64,000 nucleotides of DNA, taken from the NCBI GenBank assembly GCA_002162955.1, contig MABD01000037.1:1-64000 (forward strand), in the 5' to 3' direction. The DNA is from Gammaproteobacteria bacterium 45_16_T64. GTDB taxonomy: Bacteria > Pseudomonadota > Gammaproteobacteria > Pseudomonadales > Ketobacteraceae. Shown piece after piece: positions 37,104 to 46,649 of this stretch. The number at the start of each line of letters is the position of its first letter. Position 1 is the stretch's first letter. Made by a program: the position numbers and the translations under genes. The notes under the pieces are model-generated. The model was given only the letters and a program-made list of their open reading frames with translations, did no database searches and was not told the origin of the DNA.

Positions 37104-38009
37104 ATGCAAAATTCAAAACCTTTCGACCTTCCACTGTACCTACAGCAATGCCAAGAAAAGGTCGATAGCCGCCTAGAGCATTGGCTAAACCAGCAAGCTA
37201 GCGTATCTCATCAACTGGCCGAGGCGATGCGTTATGCGACGTTTAACGGCGGCAAACGCGTGCGTCCTATTTTGGTTTTTGCCGCTGCAGAAGCCCTTGG
37301 CGCCGACCCAGATCAAGCGGTCGATGCCGCATGTGCGCTAGAAATGGTCCATGCGTACTCGCTGGTCCATGACGATCTACCCGCCATGGACGATGATGAC
37401 CTACGCAGAGGTAAACCAACCTGCCACATTGCATTTGATGAAGCTACCGCGATACTTGCTGGCGACTCACTTCAATGCTTAGCATTTGAAGTGCTCGCTG
37501 AAAGCGACCTACCCGCAATGACCGGCGCGATTAAACTATCAATGATTCGCACACTAGCAAAAGCCAGCGGTACTCTCGGCATGGCTGGAGGCCAGGCATT
37601 AGATCTAGCGGCAGAAGGTAAACAGCTCACGCTAGAAGAACTAGAAACCATGCATCGCCACAAAACTGGCTGCCTAATCCGCGCCAGCGTCGCAATGGGT
37701 GGTGCCATTGGACAAGGAAGCCCCGCGCAACTTCAAGCGCTGGACCTATATGCCGACGCGATTGGTTTGGCCTTCCAGGTGCAAGATGACATATTAGATA
37801 TCATCAGTGACACAGAAACCCTTGGTAAACAGCAAGGGGCAGATATAGCCATGGATAAAGCGACATATCCGAATATCCTGGGTCTCGATGAAGCACTAAA
37901 ACTTGCTCAAGAGTTAAACAGCAAAGCACAACATGCACTTACCCCCTTTGATGACACTGCACTACCCCTGCGCGCGCTGGCCAATTACATAGTGTCCCGA
38001 AGCCATTAG
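37104..38009 (+). CDS. ispA: Farnesyl diphosphate synthase
   Basis: Condenses isopentenyl and dimethylallyl/geranyl diphosphate to farnesyl diphosphate, precursor of quinones and undecaprenyl carriers. The first aspartate-rich motif is DDLPAMDDDDLRRG and the second QVDDILD-like (QVQDDILDIISD); NGGKRVRPILVFA is the pyrophosphate-binding start, and GGQALDL lies between. 301 residues, typical. Located between xseB and dxs. Confidence 0.95.
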   Translation: MQNSKPFDLPLYLQQCQEKVDSRLEHWLNQQASVSHQLAEAMRYATFNGGKRVRPILVFAAAEALGADPDQAVDAACALEMVHAYSLVHDDLPAMDDDDLRRGKPTCHIAFDEATAILAGDSLQCLAFEVLAESDLPAMTGAIKLSMIRTLAKASGTLGMAGGQALDLAAEGKQLTLEELETMHRHKTGCLIRASVAMGGAIGQGSPAQLQALDLYADAIGLAFQVQDDILDIISDTETLGKQQGADIAMDKATYPNILGLDEALKLAQELNSKAQHALTPFDDTALPLRALANYIVSRSH

Positions 38010-38099
38010 CATTAACTAACCTATCAGTCAGTCACGAGAACAACGTAATCTCTCGCAAAAGCCGCGATAAAGCACTGCCGTTTTCGCATCTGAATAGGG

Positions 38100-38105
38100 T
38101 ATAAT
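38100..38105 (+). promoter_or_regulatory. Candidate -10 element of dxs
   Basis: GGGTATAAT ends 38 bp before the dxs start in the 134-bp gap after ispA. CTGCCG at about 38075 is a possible but poor -35. Confidence 0.35.
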
Positions 38106-38143
38106 CCTTTTCCTTTCATTTTACCTGGGAATCTGCTGTTTTT

Positions 38144-40102
38144 ATGCTCACTGAAATCCCCTTAACACGCCCATTGACCCCCCTTCTGGATAGCGTTAAT
38201 TCGCCAGCCCAATTGCGTGCACTCAGTGAAGAACAACTTCCCCAGTTAGCACTCGAATTACGCCAATACCTCCTGTTTTCAGTCGGTAAAACTGGCGGCC
38301 ATTTTGGAGCAGGGCTCGGTGTTGTCGAGCTCACCATCGCGCTACATTATGTATTCGATACCCCAAGTGATCGCTTAGTCTGGGATGTAGGCCACCAAGC
38401 GTATCCCCACAAGATACTCACCGGTCGCCGTAAAGAGATGCTATCTCTTCGACAAAAAGGTGGGTTGTGCGCATTCCCCAATAGAGAAGAAAGCGAATAC
38501 GATACATTTGGCGTTGGCCATTCCAGCACCTCAATCAGTGCTGCACTGGGTATGGCCATTGGCTCCGAGAATCAAGGCCTGACCAATAAGCACGTGGCAA
38601 TTATTGGTGACGGAGCAATGACAGGCGGCATGGCCTTCGAAGCAATGCAGCATGCAGGGCACTTAAAAACCAACATGCTCATCATCCTGAACGACAACGA
38701 CATGTCGATTTCGGAAAGTGTCGGGGGATTGTCTAACTATTTTTCCAGAATCTGGGCTAGCCGCACCTACAACGCGCTGCGAGAAGGTGGCAAGAAAGCC
38801 CTGGAAAGCATGCCAAATGCCATGGAATTTGCCCGTCGTACCGAAGAACATATGAAAGGCATGGTGTCACCTGGCACGTTATTCGAAGAAATGGGGTTCA
38901 ATTATGTCGGTCCCATTGATGGTCATAACCTAGAAGAAGTTACTCGTTACCTGGATAAGCTAAAAGAGTTACCGGGGCCCCGAATTCTTCATATCATCAC
39001 ACAAAAGGGTCGCGGCTTTGCCCCCGCAGAAAAAGACCCCATCGGATATCACGCGCTAAGCAAGATAGTAGCCGAGCCCACCGTGAAGACAGTGCGCCCC
39101 CCTGAGACTACTCAAGAACCGACACTATCAACGCCAACCTGCGTAGCTAAAATAAAGTACTCCGATATTTTCGGGCAGTTTCTCTGCGACATGGCGGAAA
39201 AAGATAAACGCTTGCTGGCCATCACACCCGCAATGCGAGAAGGCTCTGGCATGGTGGCGTTTTCCAAACGCTTCCCAGGTCAATACCAGGATGTCGCCAT
39301 TGCAGAGCAACACGCAGTCACTTTAGCAGCAGGGGCTGCTTGCGAGGGTCTTAAACCCATCGTAGCCATTTACAGCACATTTTTACAACGAGGCTACGAC
39401 CAGTTAATTCATGATGTTGCGCTACAGAATCTCGATGTGTTGTTCGGCATCGATCGTGCGGGCCTAGTCGGTGAAGATGGCCCGACCCATGCCGGCGCCT
39501 ATGACCTAAGCTACATGCGCTGCATTCCAAACATGCTTATCATGGCCCCGAGCAATGAAAACGAATGCCGCCAAATGCTCTATACTGGCTACCAATACCA
39601 AGGACCCGCCGCCGTTCGCTACCCTCGCGGGACAGGACCCGGCATCACCATTGAAGATACAATGACCGCCCTACCTATTGGTAAATCCGTAGCCCTTAGG
39701 CAAGGCAGCAATGTGGCTATTCTCGCTTTTGGCGCAATGGTTGAGACTGCTCGCCTCGCAGCAACAACGCTCAACGCGACACTGATCGACATGCGATTCA
39801 TCAAACCCATTGATGAAGACGCCATTATCAATGCCGCCAGCAGCCACAACCTAATCGTGACCGTAGAAGAAAATGCGATAATGGGTGGAGCAGGCAGCGC
39901 GGTGAACGAAGTATTAGCCCGCGAAGGCATTCTAATATCCCAACTAAACCTAGGCTTACCGGACACATTTGTTGAACACGGCAAACCCACCGAAATGCTA
40001 GAAGACTGCGGGCTCACCCCCGAAGGCATCCAAACAAGTATCAAGTTGCGACTACAAAAGTTACCGCAGCCGCTAGATAAACAACCGGAAAAATCTGCCT
40101 AA
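38144..40102 (+). CDS. dxs: 1-deoxy-D-xylulose-5-phosphate synthase
   Basis: Thiamine-diphosphate enzyme that joins pyruvate and glyceraldehyde 3-phosphate, first step of the MEP isoprenoid pathway. Visible: ThDP-binding [18 protein letters not shown] to [23 protein letters not shown]-like ([16 protein letters not shown]), IDGHNLEEV and the transketolase pyrimidine domain [18 protein letters not shown] with [21 protein letters not shown]. 652 residues, slightly longer than the 620 of E. coli mainly in the linker around residues 310-330 and the C-terminus. No strong ribosome site is seen before the ATG. Confidence 0.96.
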   Translation: MLTEIPLTRPLTPLLDSVNSPAQLRALSEEQLPQLALELRQYLLFSVGKTGGHFGAGLGVVELTIALHYVFDTPSDRLVWDVGHQAYPHKILTGRRKEMLSLRQKGGLCAFPNREESEYDTFGVGHSSTSISAALGMAIGSENQGLTNKHVAIIGDGAMTGGMAFEAMQHAGHLKTNMLIILNDNDMSISESVGGLSNYFSRIWASRTYNALREGGKKALESMPNAMEFARRTEEHMKGMVSPGTLFEEMGFNYVGPIDGHNLEEVTRYLDKLKELPGPRILHIITQKGRGFAPAEKDPIGYHALSKIVAEPTVKTVRPPETTQEPTLSTPTCVAKIKYSDIFGQFLCDMAEKDKRLLAITPAMREGSGMVAFSKRFPGQYQDVAIAEQHAVTLAAGAACEGLKPIVAIYSTFLQRGYDQLIHDVALQNLDVLFGIDRAGLVGEDGPTHAGAYDLSYMRCIPNMLIMAPSNENECRQMLYTGYQYQGPAAVRYPRGTGPGITIEDTMTALPIGKSVALRQGSNVAILAFGAMVETARLAATTLNATLIDMRFIKPIDEDAIINAASSHNLIVTVEENAIMGGAGSAVNEVLAREGILISQLNLGLPDTFVEHGKPTEMLEDCGLTPEGIQTSIKLRLQKLPQPLDKQPEKSA

Positions 40103-40136
40103 CCCCCCACTCACCAGAACATCGAGGTTCACCCCT

Positions 40137-40802
40137 ATGCTATATGCATTCTTAATGCTGCTATTGATTGCATTAAGCACGATCCCAGGGATGTGGGTAC
40201 GCTGGACCATCAGCAAGCACAACAAACCAAAAGACAAGATCCAATTTACCGGTGAAGAATTCGCCAATTCTTTGCTGATTAAATTCCACCTAAACAATGT
40301 CGTGGTGGAATCCGCCCCACCCAATCAAGATCATTACGACCCCACCGGTAAAGCCGTCAGGCTTAGCCCCGAGCGAATGAATACGAATAGCCTTGCAGCC
40401 ATCGCGATTGCCGCACACGAAGTCGGCCACGCCCTACAAGACGCCACGCAATACCCTAAGTACGTTGCTAGCCTAAAAATTCGCATAGCCGCACAACAGT
40501 TCCAGCGCGTAGGGTCCTGGATTTTACTGTTTAGCCCAGTGGTCGCCCTAATCAGCAAGAATCCGATCATCGGCTTAATTACCGCCGCAACAGGCATCAT
40601 CAGCTATTTATTCTCTTCAGCCATTAGTTTATACAATTTACCGGTAGAATTTGATGCGAGCTTTCAGCGAGCACTACCCATTCTAAAAGATTGCCAGTAC
40701 CTAGATGAACAAGACCTAAAATCGGCCAGAAAGATCCTGCGAGCCGCCGCAATGACCTATGTTGCGGGATCAATTTTGAGTTTTTTACCGATGCGTCGCT
40801 AA
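40137..40802 (+). CDS. Membrane zinc metallopeptidase, YugP-like (Zn_peptidase_2)
   Basis: A 221-residue membrane protein with an N-terminal helix (about 1-18), the zinc motif HEVGH (94-98) in AIAIAAHEVGHALQDA, and two further helices (about 124-140 and 143-165) plus a C-terminal hydrophobic segment. The stretch DHYDPTGKAVRLSPE is typical of the family. Substrates are unknown. It is 34 bp after dxs and convergent with pgpA (6 bp between stops). Confidence 0.88.
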   Translation: MLYAFLMLLLIALSTIPGMWVRWTISKHNKPKDKIQFTGEEFANSLLIKFHLNNVVVESAPPNQDHYDPTGKAVRLSPERMNTNSLAAIAIAAHEVGHALQDATQYPKYVASLKIRIAAQQFQRVGSWILLFSPVVALISKNPIIGLITAATGIISYLFSSAISLYNLPVEFDASFQRALPILKDCQYLDEQDLKSARKILRAAAMTYVAGSILSFLPMRR

Positions 40803-40808
40803 GCGACG

Positions 40809-41285
40809 TCACCCCACCACATTCACAACACTCGCCAGCACGACCCACGCAAACACACCTGCGACTACATCATCGATCATGATTCCAAGACCACCATGAA
40901 CCTTATGGTCCAACCAAGAAATGGGCCAAGGCTTCCAAATATCAAATATGCGGAACAGCACAAACCCAAGCAAAGCCCAATACCATGTCACCGGAATAGC
41001 GATCATTGTGATCCAATAGCCTACGAATTCATCCCACACAATCCCACCATGATCATGCACCTGCCAATCCCGCGATGTTTTACCGCAAATATACACCCCC
41101 AACACCGCTGCCACGAACACAACGCCAATATACGGCCACAATGCCAATTGCGATAACGGCCAATAAAGTAACACCGCCATCGCCGTTCCAAAAGTGCCTG
41201 GGGCCTTTGGAGCGGCACCACTACCCAACCCAATCGCTAAAAAGTGAATAGGGTGGGTAAAGCTGGATGCAGGAACTTTATTCAT
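40809..41285 (-). CDS. pgpA: Phosphatidylglycerophosphatase A
   Basis: Removes the phosphate of phosphatidylglycerophosphate in the inner membrane to give phosphatidylglycerol. 158 residues with several helices; GSGAAPKAPGTFGTAMAV, VWDEFVGYWITMI and DIWKPWPISWLDHK with GGLGIMIDDVVAG are the family blocks, including the catalytic acidic residues. Last gene of the ribD-to-pgpA series; 77 bp separate it from thiL. Confidence 0.95.
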   Translation of the reverse strand: MNKVPASSFTHPIHFLAIGLGSGAAPKAPGTFGTAMAVLLYWPLSQLALWPYIGVVFVAAVLGVYICGKTSRDWQVHDHGGIVWDEFVGYWITMIAIPVTWYWALLGFVLFRIFDIWKPWPISWLDHKVHGGLGIMIDDVVAGVFAWVVLASVVNVVG

Positions 41286-41362
41286 ATCGAGAGAAAACCA
41301 CTAGATTAAAAAGGAACGTCACCTTAGCAGGAACGCCGTAAAAACAACACGCGATTCATTAT

Positions 41363-42382
41363 TTATGAGAAGTGATTATAACCTGCGAGAGGCAGGCTTT
41401 TTTGGCTTACTTTATCGATAACATCTCCAACCCGAAATGTGCCCGTTTTAGCAATAATTCGCCCCACCCGTGTTAACGGCACTGCCAACAACGACCCGAC
41501 TGCCTCAACACTATCTCGTCTCCCCCCAGGAGCGGTAAAACACAACTCATAATCATCTCCCCCTGAGCAAGCTATTCTTCGCCTCTCCGACGAAGGCTTA
41601 CCAACAAAAAGGCGCTCATCAGAGACGCTCGGAGCCACCGGAACAGCCCCCATATCGAGCTCTGCGACAACCTGGCTCGCCTGTAAAATATGCCGAAGGT
41701 CCACCAACAAGCCATCAGAGATATCAATAGCGCTCGTCGCCAGCCCACTAAGTTTACCACCCACATCATTTCTAGGCTTTGGTCGATTAAACCGCTCCAG
41801 AGAGCGTAACAACTCCACACTACCAACACTCGCAGCCTCATCGCCCAATGCCGCCAGCACAATATCAAGCCCTGCAACACCATGCCCGATCTCACCAGAC
41901 ACATAGATATCATCACCCACTTTTGCGCCATCTCGCCTAAGTGCCAAGCCTTGAGTTACCGCTCCTGTCACATGGATCGAAATTGAAAGTGGACCCTTTG
42001 TGGTATCCCCACCCACGAGATGGATACCACTGGCGATTATCAATGACTCCATGCCATCACAAAAAGAACTAACCCACTGCTCATCCGCACTTGGCAACGT
42101 CACACACAAAGTAAACCATAACGGCATCGCGCCCATTGCGGCCAAATCACTTAGATTCACTGCTAGTGCTTTGTAGCCAATATCGAAAGGAGAGGTTTGA
42201 TCAGGGAAGTGCACACCGGAAATAAATGTATCGGTAGAAACGACAAGCTGGGAGTGAGGAGGCGGCTGTAAAATAGCACAATCATCGCCAATACCTAATA
42301 CAACCCCACCCTCCTCACCCGGTAGCCGGTTAACGTTACCAAGGCGAGAAAAGTAAGACTGGATAAGCTCAAATTCATTCAC
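41363..42382 (-). CDS. thiL: Thiamine-monophosphate kinase
   Basis: Phosphorylates thiamine monophosphate to the active diphosphate coenzyme. N-terminal MNEFELIQSYF and GIGDDCAIL, the Mg/ATP-binding DTFISGVHF and NLSDLAAMGA, GGDTTKGPL, and the C-terminal SDGLLVDL and SGGDDYELCFT are all present. 339 residues, normal. It lies 23 bp after nusB. Confidence 0.95.
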   Translation of the reverse strand: MNEFELIQSYFSRLGNVNRLPGEEGGVVLGIGDDCAILQPPPHSQLVVSTDTFISGVHFPDQTSPFDIGYKALAVNLSDLAAMGAMPLWFTLCVTLPSADEQWVSSFCDGMESLIIASGIHLVGGDTTKGPLSISIHVTGAVTQGLALRRDGAKVGDDIYVSGEIGHGVAGLDIVLAALGDEAASVGSVELLRSLERFNRPKPRNDVGGKLSGLATSAIDISDGLLVDLRHILQASQVVAELDMGAVPVAPSVSDERLFVGKPSSERRRIACSGGDDYELCFTAPGGRRDSVEAVGSLLAVPLTRVGRIIAKTGTFRVGDVIDKVSQKSLPLAGYNHFS

Positions 42383-42405
42383 AATAAACTAGTGTGAATT
42401 CATTC

Positions 42406-42858
42406 TTAAGATTTTTTCTTTTCACGATGCTCTCTTACTTCAACCATGCGCAATGCTTGCGATGCCTTATCGAGAATACCGTTAACATACTTATGACTTT
42501 CAGTGGCACCAAATGTTTTGGCTAGCTCAATACCTTCGTTAATCACGACACGATACGGCACATCCATACGCTTGATCAGCTCATAAATACCAACACGCAG
42601 AATCGCAAGTTCCACACGATCCAGTTCGCTTTTATCTCGATCCAAGTATTTGACAAAGGCTTCATCAAGCGTTGTCACGCATGAAGGAATACCATGCAAC
42701 AACTCGTGAAAATAGTCGACATCGGTTTTCTTAAAATCATTCTCGACACGAAATTGGGCTTCGATATCAGAGAGATTGGCACCTGTCATTTCCCATTGAT
42801 ATAGGGCTTGCACAGCAAAACGGCGGGCTTTTTTACGCGCCGCTGGTTTTGCTGACAT
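42406..42858 (-). CDS. nusB: Transcription antitermination protein NusB
   Basis: RNA-binding factor that, with NusE, assembles the antitermination complex on rRNA leader transcripts. All-helical fold: [45 protein letters not shown] and [31 protein letters not shown] at 42858 with AAGGT upstream gives a start like E. coli's; a GTG at 42888 with AGGT is also possible and adds ten residues. Ten to forty bases after ribH, in the classic ribH-nusB order. Confidence 0.95.
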   Translation of the reverse strand: MSAKPAARKKARRFAVQALYQWEMTGANLSDIEAQFRVENDFKKTDVDYFHELLHGIPSCVTTLDEAFVKYLDRDKSELDRVELAILRVGIYELIKRMDVPYRVVINEGIELAKTFGATESHKYVNGILDKASQALRMVEVREHREKKKS

Positions 42859-42897
42859 GGGCTTACCTTGTGCTGATTTTTCACTCACAATAACAAC

Positions 42898-43374
42898 CTA
42901 CGCTTCAATGTTACGAAGTAAACTAACCATTTCCAAAGCACCTAAGGCTGCTTCTGCGCCTTTGTTGCCTGCCTTTGTTCCAGAACGTTCTATCGCTTGC
43001 TCAATGCTATCCACTGTTAACACACCAAACGCCACCGGGATATCCGTCTCTAAACTCACGCTTGCGATACCTTTAACACATTCGCCCGCCACGTATTCAA
43101 AATGAGGAGTGCCACCACGAATAACCGCACCAAGAGCAACAATCGCATCAGGCTTACGAGTCTGAGCAACTTTTTTAACCGCTAAGGGCATTTCAAAAGC
43201 GCCAGGGACACGAATAATTTCGATATCCTTTTTGGCAATACCATGACGAACCAAAGCATCAATTGCGCCATCAACCAAGGCCTCTACAACGAAGCTGTTA
43301 AAACGCCCGACAACCAGCGCAAAACGTGCAGATATTGGCCCAAAATCACCTTCAATTGTCTTTATATCACTCAT
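42898..43374 (-). CDS. ribH: 6,7-dimethyl-8-ribityllumazine synthase
   Basis: Penultimate riboflavin step: condenses the pyrimidine amine with dihydroxybutanone phosphate; forms an icosahedral shell in many species. [49 protein letters not shown] (catalytic His) and the C-terminal substrate region are clear. 158 residues. 44 bp after ribBA. Confidence 0.96.
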   Translation of the reverse strand: MSDIKTIEGDFGPISARFALVVGRFNSFVVEALVDGAIDALVRHGIAKKDIEIIRVPGAFEMPLAVKKVAQTRKPDAIVALGAVIRGGTPHFEYVAGECVKGIASVSLETDIPVAFGVLTVDSIEQAIERSGTKAGNKGAEAALGALEMVSLLRNIEA

Positions 43375-43418
43375 TTTTTTCTACCTTGTCTTTGATTCAA
43401 TTAATTCACTTACGATGA

Positions 43419-44543
43419 CTATTCTTCGCTACTGCTAATATATTCTGTTACTTCTAAATCAAAACCAGAAAGCGCATTAAAACGCATCGGGGCACTCAGC
43501 AATCTCATCTTGCCAATACCTAACTGACGCAATATTTGCGCACCAGTACCAATATTACGATACACGCCTTTTCCGTCTTCGGTTACCTGCCGATTTGGCT
43601 TGGTTCCGTTATAAAAGCTCTCAACCAAATCACCCACACAATGGTCTTGGAACGAATCCCCTAACAACACGATCACGCCGGCGTCTGCCTGTGATGACAC
43701 AAACTTCATCGTTCGAGACAAACTCCAACCGGAACCTTCATTTTTAATCGCTCCGACAAGATCCCGTAGAGGATCAGCGATATGTACTCGTGCAAAGGGC
43801 GCATCACAGTTGGCGAGGTCTCCCTTCACCAAGGCAATATGGGTTTGATTTTCAATCAGGTCTTGAAATACGTGCATCTGGAAATCGCCATACTCAGTCG
43901 GCATGGTTTCTTCACGCATTTTCTCAATCGTTTTTTCATTAAACGTGCGGTAATGAATAAGGTCCGCGATGGTACCTATTTTTAAATCATGCTGCTCTGC
44001 AAACACTTCAAGGTCTGGGCGCCGAGCCATGGTTCCATCTTCATTCATGATCTCTACAATAGCTGCCGCTGCTTCTAAGCCTGCTAATCGGGCTAAATCA
44101 CAGCCAGCTTCGGTATGCCCTGCTCGACGTAATACCCCACCCGCTTGCGCTTTAAGAGGGAATATATGGCCCGGCTGAACAATATCCCTGGGCTCAGCAT
44201 CTCGCGCAACAGCAGCAAGGATAGTCTTTGCTCTGTCCGCAGCAGATATTCCTGTAGTAACACCTTCAGCAGCTTCAATCGACATCGTAAAGTTAGTACC
44301 ATGTTGACACTGATTAGCATCTACCATTAACGGCAAATTTAGCTGTTCACAGCGCTCTTGTGTCAGCGTCAAACAGATCAATCCTCGGGCATGTGTCGCC
44401 ATAAAATTGATATCAGCAGGTCTCACCATACTGGCGGCAATAATCAGATCACCTTCATTCTCTCGATCTTCGTCATCCATCAGGATAACCATCTTGCCTT
44501 GGCGAATATCTTCTATCAGTTCTTCTATGGTATTCAGCTTCAT
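43419..44543 (-). CDS. ribBA: 3,4-dihydroxy-2-butanone-4-phosphate synthase with a degenerate GTP cyclohydrolase II domain
   Basis: The N-terminal DHBP synthase domain (about 1-205) is intact: MDDEDRENEGDLI, MATHARGLICL, HTEAGCDLARLAG. It converts ribulose 5-phosphate to the four-carbon unit of riboflavin. The C-terminal part (about 206-374) has the overall shape of GTP cyclohydrolase II (ARVHIADPLRDLVG, NIGTGAQILRQLGIGKMRLL) but none of the three zinc-ligand cysteines of the CxxxxxxxxxxCxC motif, nor the GRN loop. So only the RibB activity should remain and a separate ribA is expected elsewhere. The same loss is known in Pseudomonas-type RibB fusions. 28 bp after ribE. Confidence 0.93.
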   Translation of the reverse strand: MKLNTIEELIEDIRQGKMVILMDDEDRENEGDLIIAASMVRPADINFMATHARGLICLTLTQERCEQLNLPLMVDANQCQHGTNFTMSIEAAEGVTTGISAADRAKTILAAVARDAEPRDIVQPGHIFPLKAQAGGVLRRAGHTEAGCDLARLAGLEAAAAIVEIMNEDGTMARRPDLEVFAEQHDLKIGTIADLIHYRTFNEKTIEKMREETMPTEYGDFQMHVFQDLIENQTHIALVKGDLANCDAPFARVHIADPLRDLVGAIKNEGSGWSLSRTMKFVSSQADAGVIVLLGDSFQDHCVGDLVESFYNGTKPNRQVTEDGKGVYRNIGTGAQILRQLGIGKMRLLSAPMRFNALSGFDLEVTEYISSSEE

Positions 44544-44571
44544 AACTACATCCTACAAATGATGTTGCTGG

Positions 44572-45243
44572 CTATCGGTTTAGGAAACCGTGTTCTGCCA
44601 AATGCGCGAGGGTTACCCCTTGCTGTTTTCCTGCTACAGGTTCAGCAGCCTTATCTCCTAAGAGTAGGCGCTCCAAGTAACGGGCAATAATATCCACTTC
44701 TAGATTTACCTCAACCCCTGTCCGCCACAAATCTACGGTTGTCTCACCGGAAGTATGAGGAACAATGTTGAGCGAAAAGACTGCTCCATCCAATGCATTA
44801 ATAGTTAAGCTCACACCATCAACGCAGATAGAACCCTTTTCAGACAGGTAACGCGCTAACTCATTAGGCGCTTTAACCTGCAAATGTATTGAACGAGCAT
44901 CGTCTTTACGACTTAGAATTTCGCCTAACCCATCCACATGCCCACTAACAATGTGCCCACCCAAACGAGTCGTTGGCGTAAGGGCCTTCTCTAGATTAAC
45001 CTTGGTACCAACAGATAGCTGTTTAAAACTGGTACGTTTAAGCGTTTCCAGGGACACGTCAGCCCAGAACCCATCGCCCAGCAGCTCAACGACGGTCAGA
45101 CATACCCCGTTTGTTGCGATACTATCACCGAGCTTCACATCCGCTAAGTCTAGCGCGCCGCTTAAGACCCGCAACCTAACGTCTCCACCACGATGATCAA
45201 TCTGAGCCACATGACCCACTGCTTCAATAATACCTGTAAACAT
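44572..45243 (-). CDS. ribE: Riboflavin synthase alpha chain
   Basis: Dismutates two lumazines to riboflavin. Two lumazine-binding repeats: MFTGIIEAVGHV with DSIATNGVCLTVVEL (about 1-95) and GGHIVSGHVDGLGEI with GSICVDGVSLTINAL (about 96-200). 223 residues, standard. Fifteen bases separate it from ribD. The symbol follows the Pseudomonas/Bacillus-type usage; in E. coli the gene is ribC. Confidence 0.95.
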   Translation of the reverse strand: MFTGIIEAVGHVAQIDHRGGDVRLRVLSGALDLADVKLGDSIATNGVCLTVVELLGDGFWADVSLETLKRTSFKQLSVGTKVNLEKALTPTTRLGGHIVSGHVDGLGEILSRKDDARSIHLQVKAPNELARYLSEKGSICVDGVSLTINALDGAVFSLNIVPHTSGETTVDLWRTGVEVNLEVDIIARYLERLLLGDKAAEPVAGKQQGVTLAHLAEHGFLNR

Positions 45244-45257
45244 AATCTGGTCTCTAT

Positions 45258-46394
45258 CTACGCTTTTGCTGAGGGTGCAGCGTAAGTGATGCGTAAATCA
45301 CCCCCAATCTGCGTTACCTGCGTCATCGTTAAGGGGATTTTGTCTCCCATGGTATTGATTCCTGGCATCGACAGCACTGGCCGAGCATCGCTACCCATTA
45401 GCGTTGGGGCCATATACAGCACCCATTCATCGACTAGGCCTTGCTGCATAAACGCGCCCGCAGTTGTTGCCCCGGTTTCCACCAGCACTTCATTTACTTC
45501 TCGGCTAGCCAACTCAGACAACAACGCAGCAAGATCAACTTTAGGGTATATTTCGCCATTAATTCGACTGCCAGGTAGACAAAGCACCTCTGCACCCGCA
45601 ATTTCGAGGGCCTGCTGTCGCTCTGGGTGCTGCACAGCACATACGACCAATGTTTTGCCTGGAAGCCCCAACATTTTAGCCGAGACAGGCATACGTAACT
45701 GAGAGTCTAGCACCACACGTAGCGGTTGCTGCTCTGGATCCAGCCCTTCGATTCGGACGGTTAGCGAAGGGTCATCGATAACAACTGATTGAACCCCTGT
45801 TATGATCGCCTCACTTCGCGCACGCAAGCGCTGTACATCTTGGCGAGCACTAGGCCCAGTAATCCACTGACTCTCGCCACTTGCCATGGCAGTGCGACCA
45901 TCCACACTCATCGCAGACTTCACTCGAACCCAAGGGGCTTGAGATGTCATTCTCTTGATAAAGCCGGGGTTTAACTGTTTAGCGTCTTCATTGAGCAAAC
46001 CGCAAGACACCTCAATACCTTGCGCCATCAACATGCGATGGCCATTTCCAGATACTTTAGGGTTCGGGTCTTCCATCGCACTGATAACGCGAGAAATACC
46101 AGCATCAATGAGCGCTTGAGAGCAAGGAGGAGTACGGCCAAAATGACTGCAGGGCTCGAGAGTAACGTAGGCTGTCGCACCTTTCGCTTCGCCACCGGCC
46201 TGAGCCAGTGCGTTGACTTCAGCATGGCCTTGGCCCGCGACCTTATGCCAGCCCTCACCAATAACGTCATCGTTCTTAACGATCACACAACCAACACGAG
46301 GGTTAGGGTGTGTCGTAAACAGACCCTGGCGTGCAATCTGTATCGCACGCGCCATATGGCGGGTATCGTCTGACGAAAAAGTCGATGATGTCAT
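45258..46394 (-). CDS. ribD: Bifunctional riboflavin deaminase/reductase RibD
   Basis: Deaminates and then reduces the pyrimidine intermediate of riboflavin synthesis. The zinc deaminase domain (about 1-145) has GHAEVNALAQA and TLEPCSHFGRTPPC; the reductase domain follows (VRVKSAMSVDGRTAMASGESQWITG, LRVVLDSQLRMP, EVLVETGATTAGAF). ATG at 46394 is taken; a GTG at 46403 adds three residues and neither has a clear ribosome site. First gene of the minus-strand rib-nusB-thiL-pgpA series. Confidence 0.95.
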   Translation of the reverse strand: MTSSTFSSDDTRHMARAIQIARQGLFTTHPNPRVGCVIVKNDDVIGEGWHKVAGQGHAEVNALAQAGGEAKGATAYVTLEPCSHFGRTPPCSQALIDAGISRVISAMEDPNPKVSGNGHRMLMAQGIEVSCGLLNEDAKQLNPGFIKRMTSQAPWVRVKSAMSVDGRTAMASGESQWITGPSARQDVQRLRARSEAIITGVQSVVIDDPSLTVRIEGLDPEQQPLRVVLDSQLRMPVSAKMLGLPGKTLVVCAVQHPERQQALEIAGAEVLCLPGSRINGEIYPKVDLAALLSELASREVNEVLVETGATTAGAFMQQGLVDEWVLYMAPTLMGSDARPVLSMPGINTMGDKIPLTMTQVTQIGGDLRITYAAPSAKA

Positions 46395-46436
46395 AAAGAG
46401 CACTGCAAATACGCATAGTTAACTAAATTCGCAGCA

Positions 46437-46455
46437 GTATACCATAACGGTATAC
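46437..46455. promoter_or_regulatory. Perfect inverted repeat upstream of ribD
   Basis: GTATACC and GGTATAC, 5-nt centre ATAAC, lie 43 bp before the ribD start. On the minus strand the left arm includes a TATACC that could serve as a -10. It may be an operator or promoter hairpin. I found no FMN riboswitch in 46395-46649; the rest of that 255-bp divergent region shows a TTGACA at 46568 on the plus strand with no good -10. Confidence 0.35.
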
Positions 46456-46649
46456 CAATCTCCTGAGGCATTTCGCTACCTTAACAGAGCAATTTTGTCG
46501 CCCTAGAAAATCACAAGACAACATATCCCCTGGATTACACAAACGGCCCGCCAATTAGACTCTATACTTGACAAAACACCCTATTTAATGGACTAAAACT
46601 GACTTTATTATCAGTACTTATTCAATAGTAATAATAATTTGGACAAGCC

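Noticed and set aside
46395-46649. FMN riboswitch in front of ribD.
   Set aside because: The conserved RFN core sequence could not be recognised on either strand.
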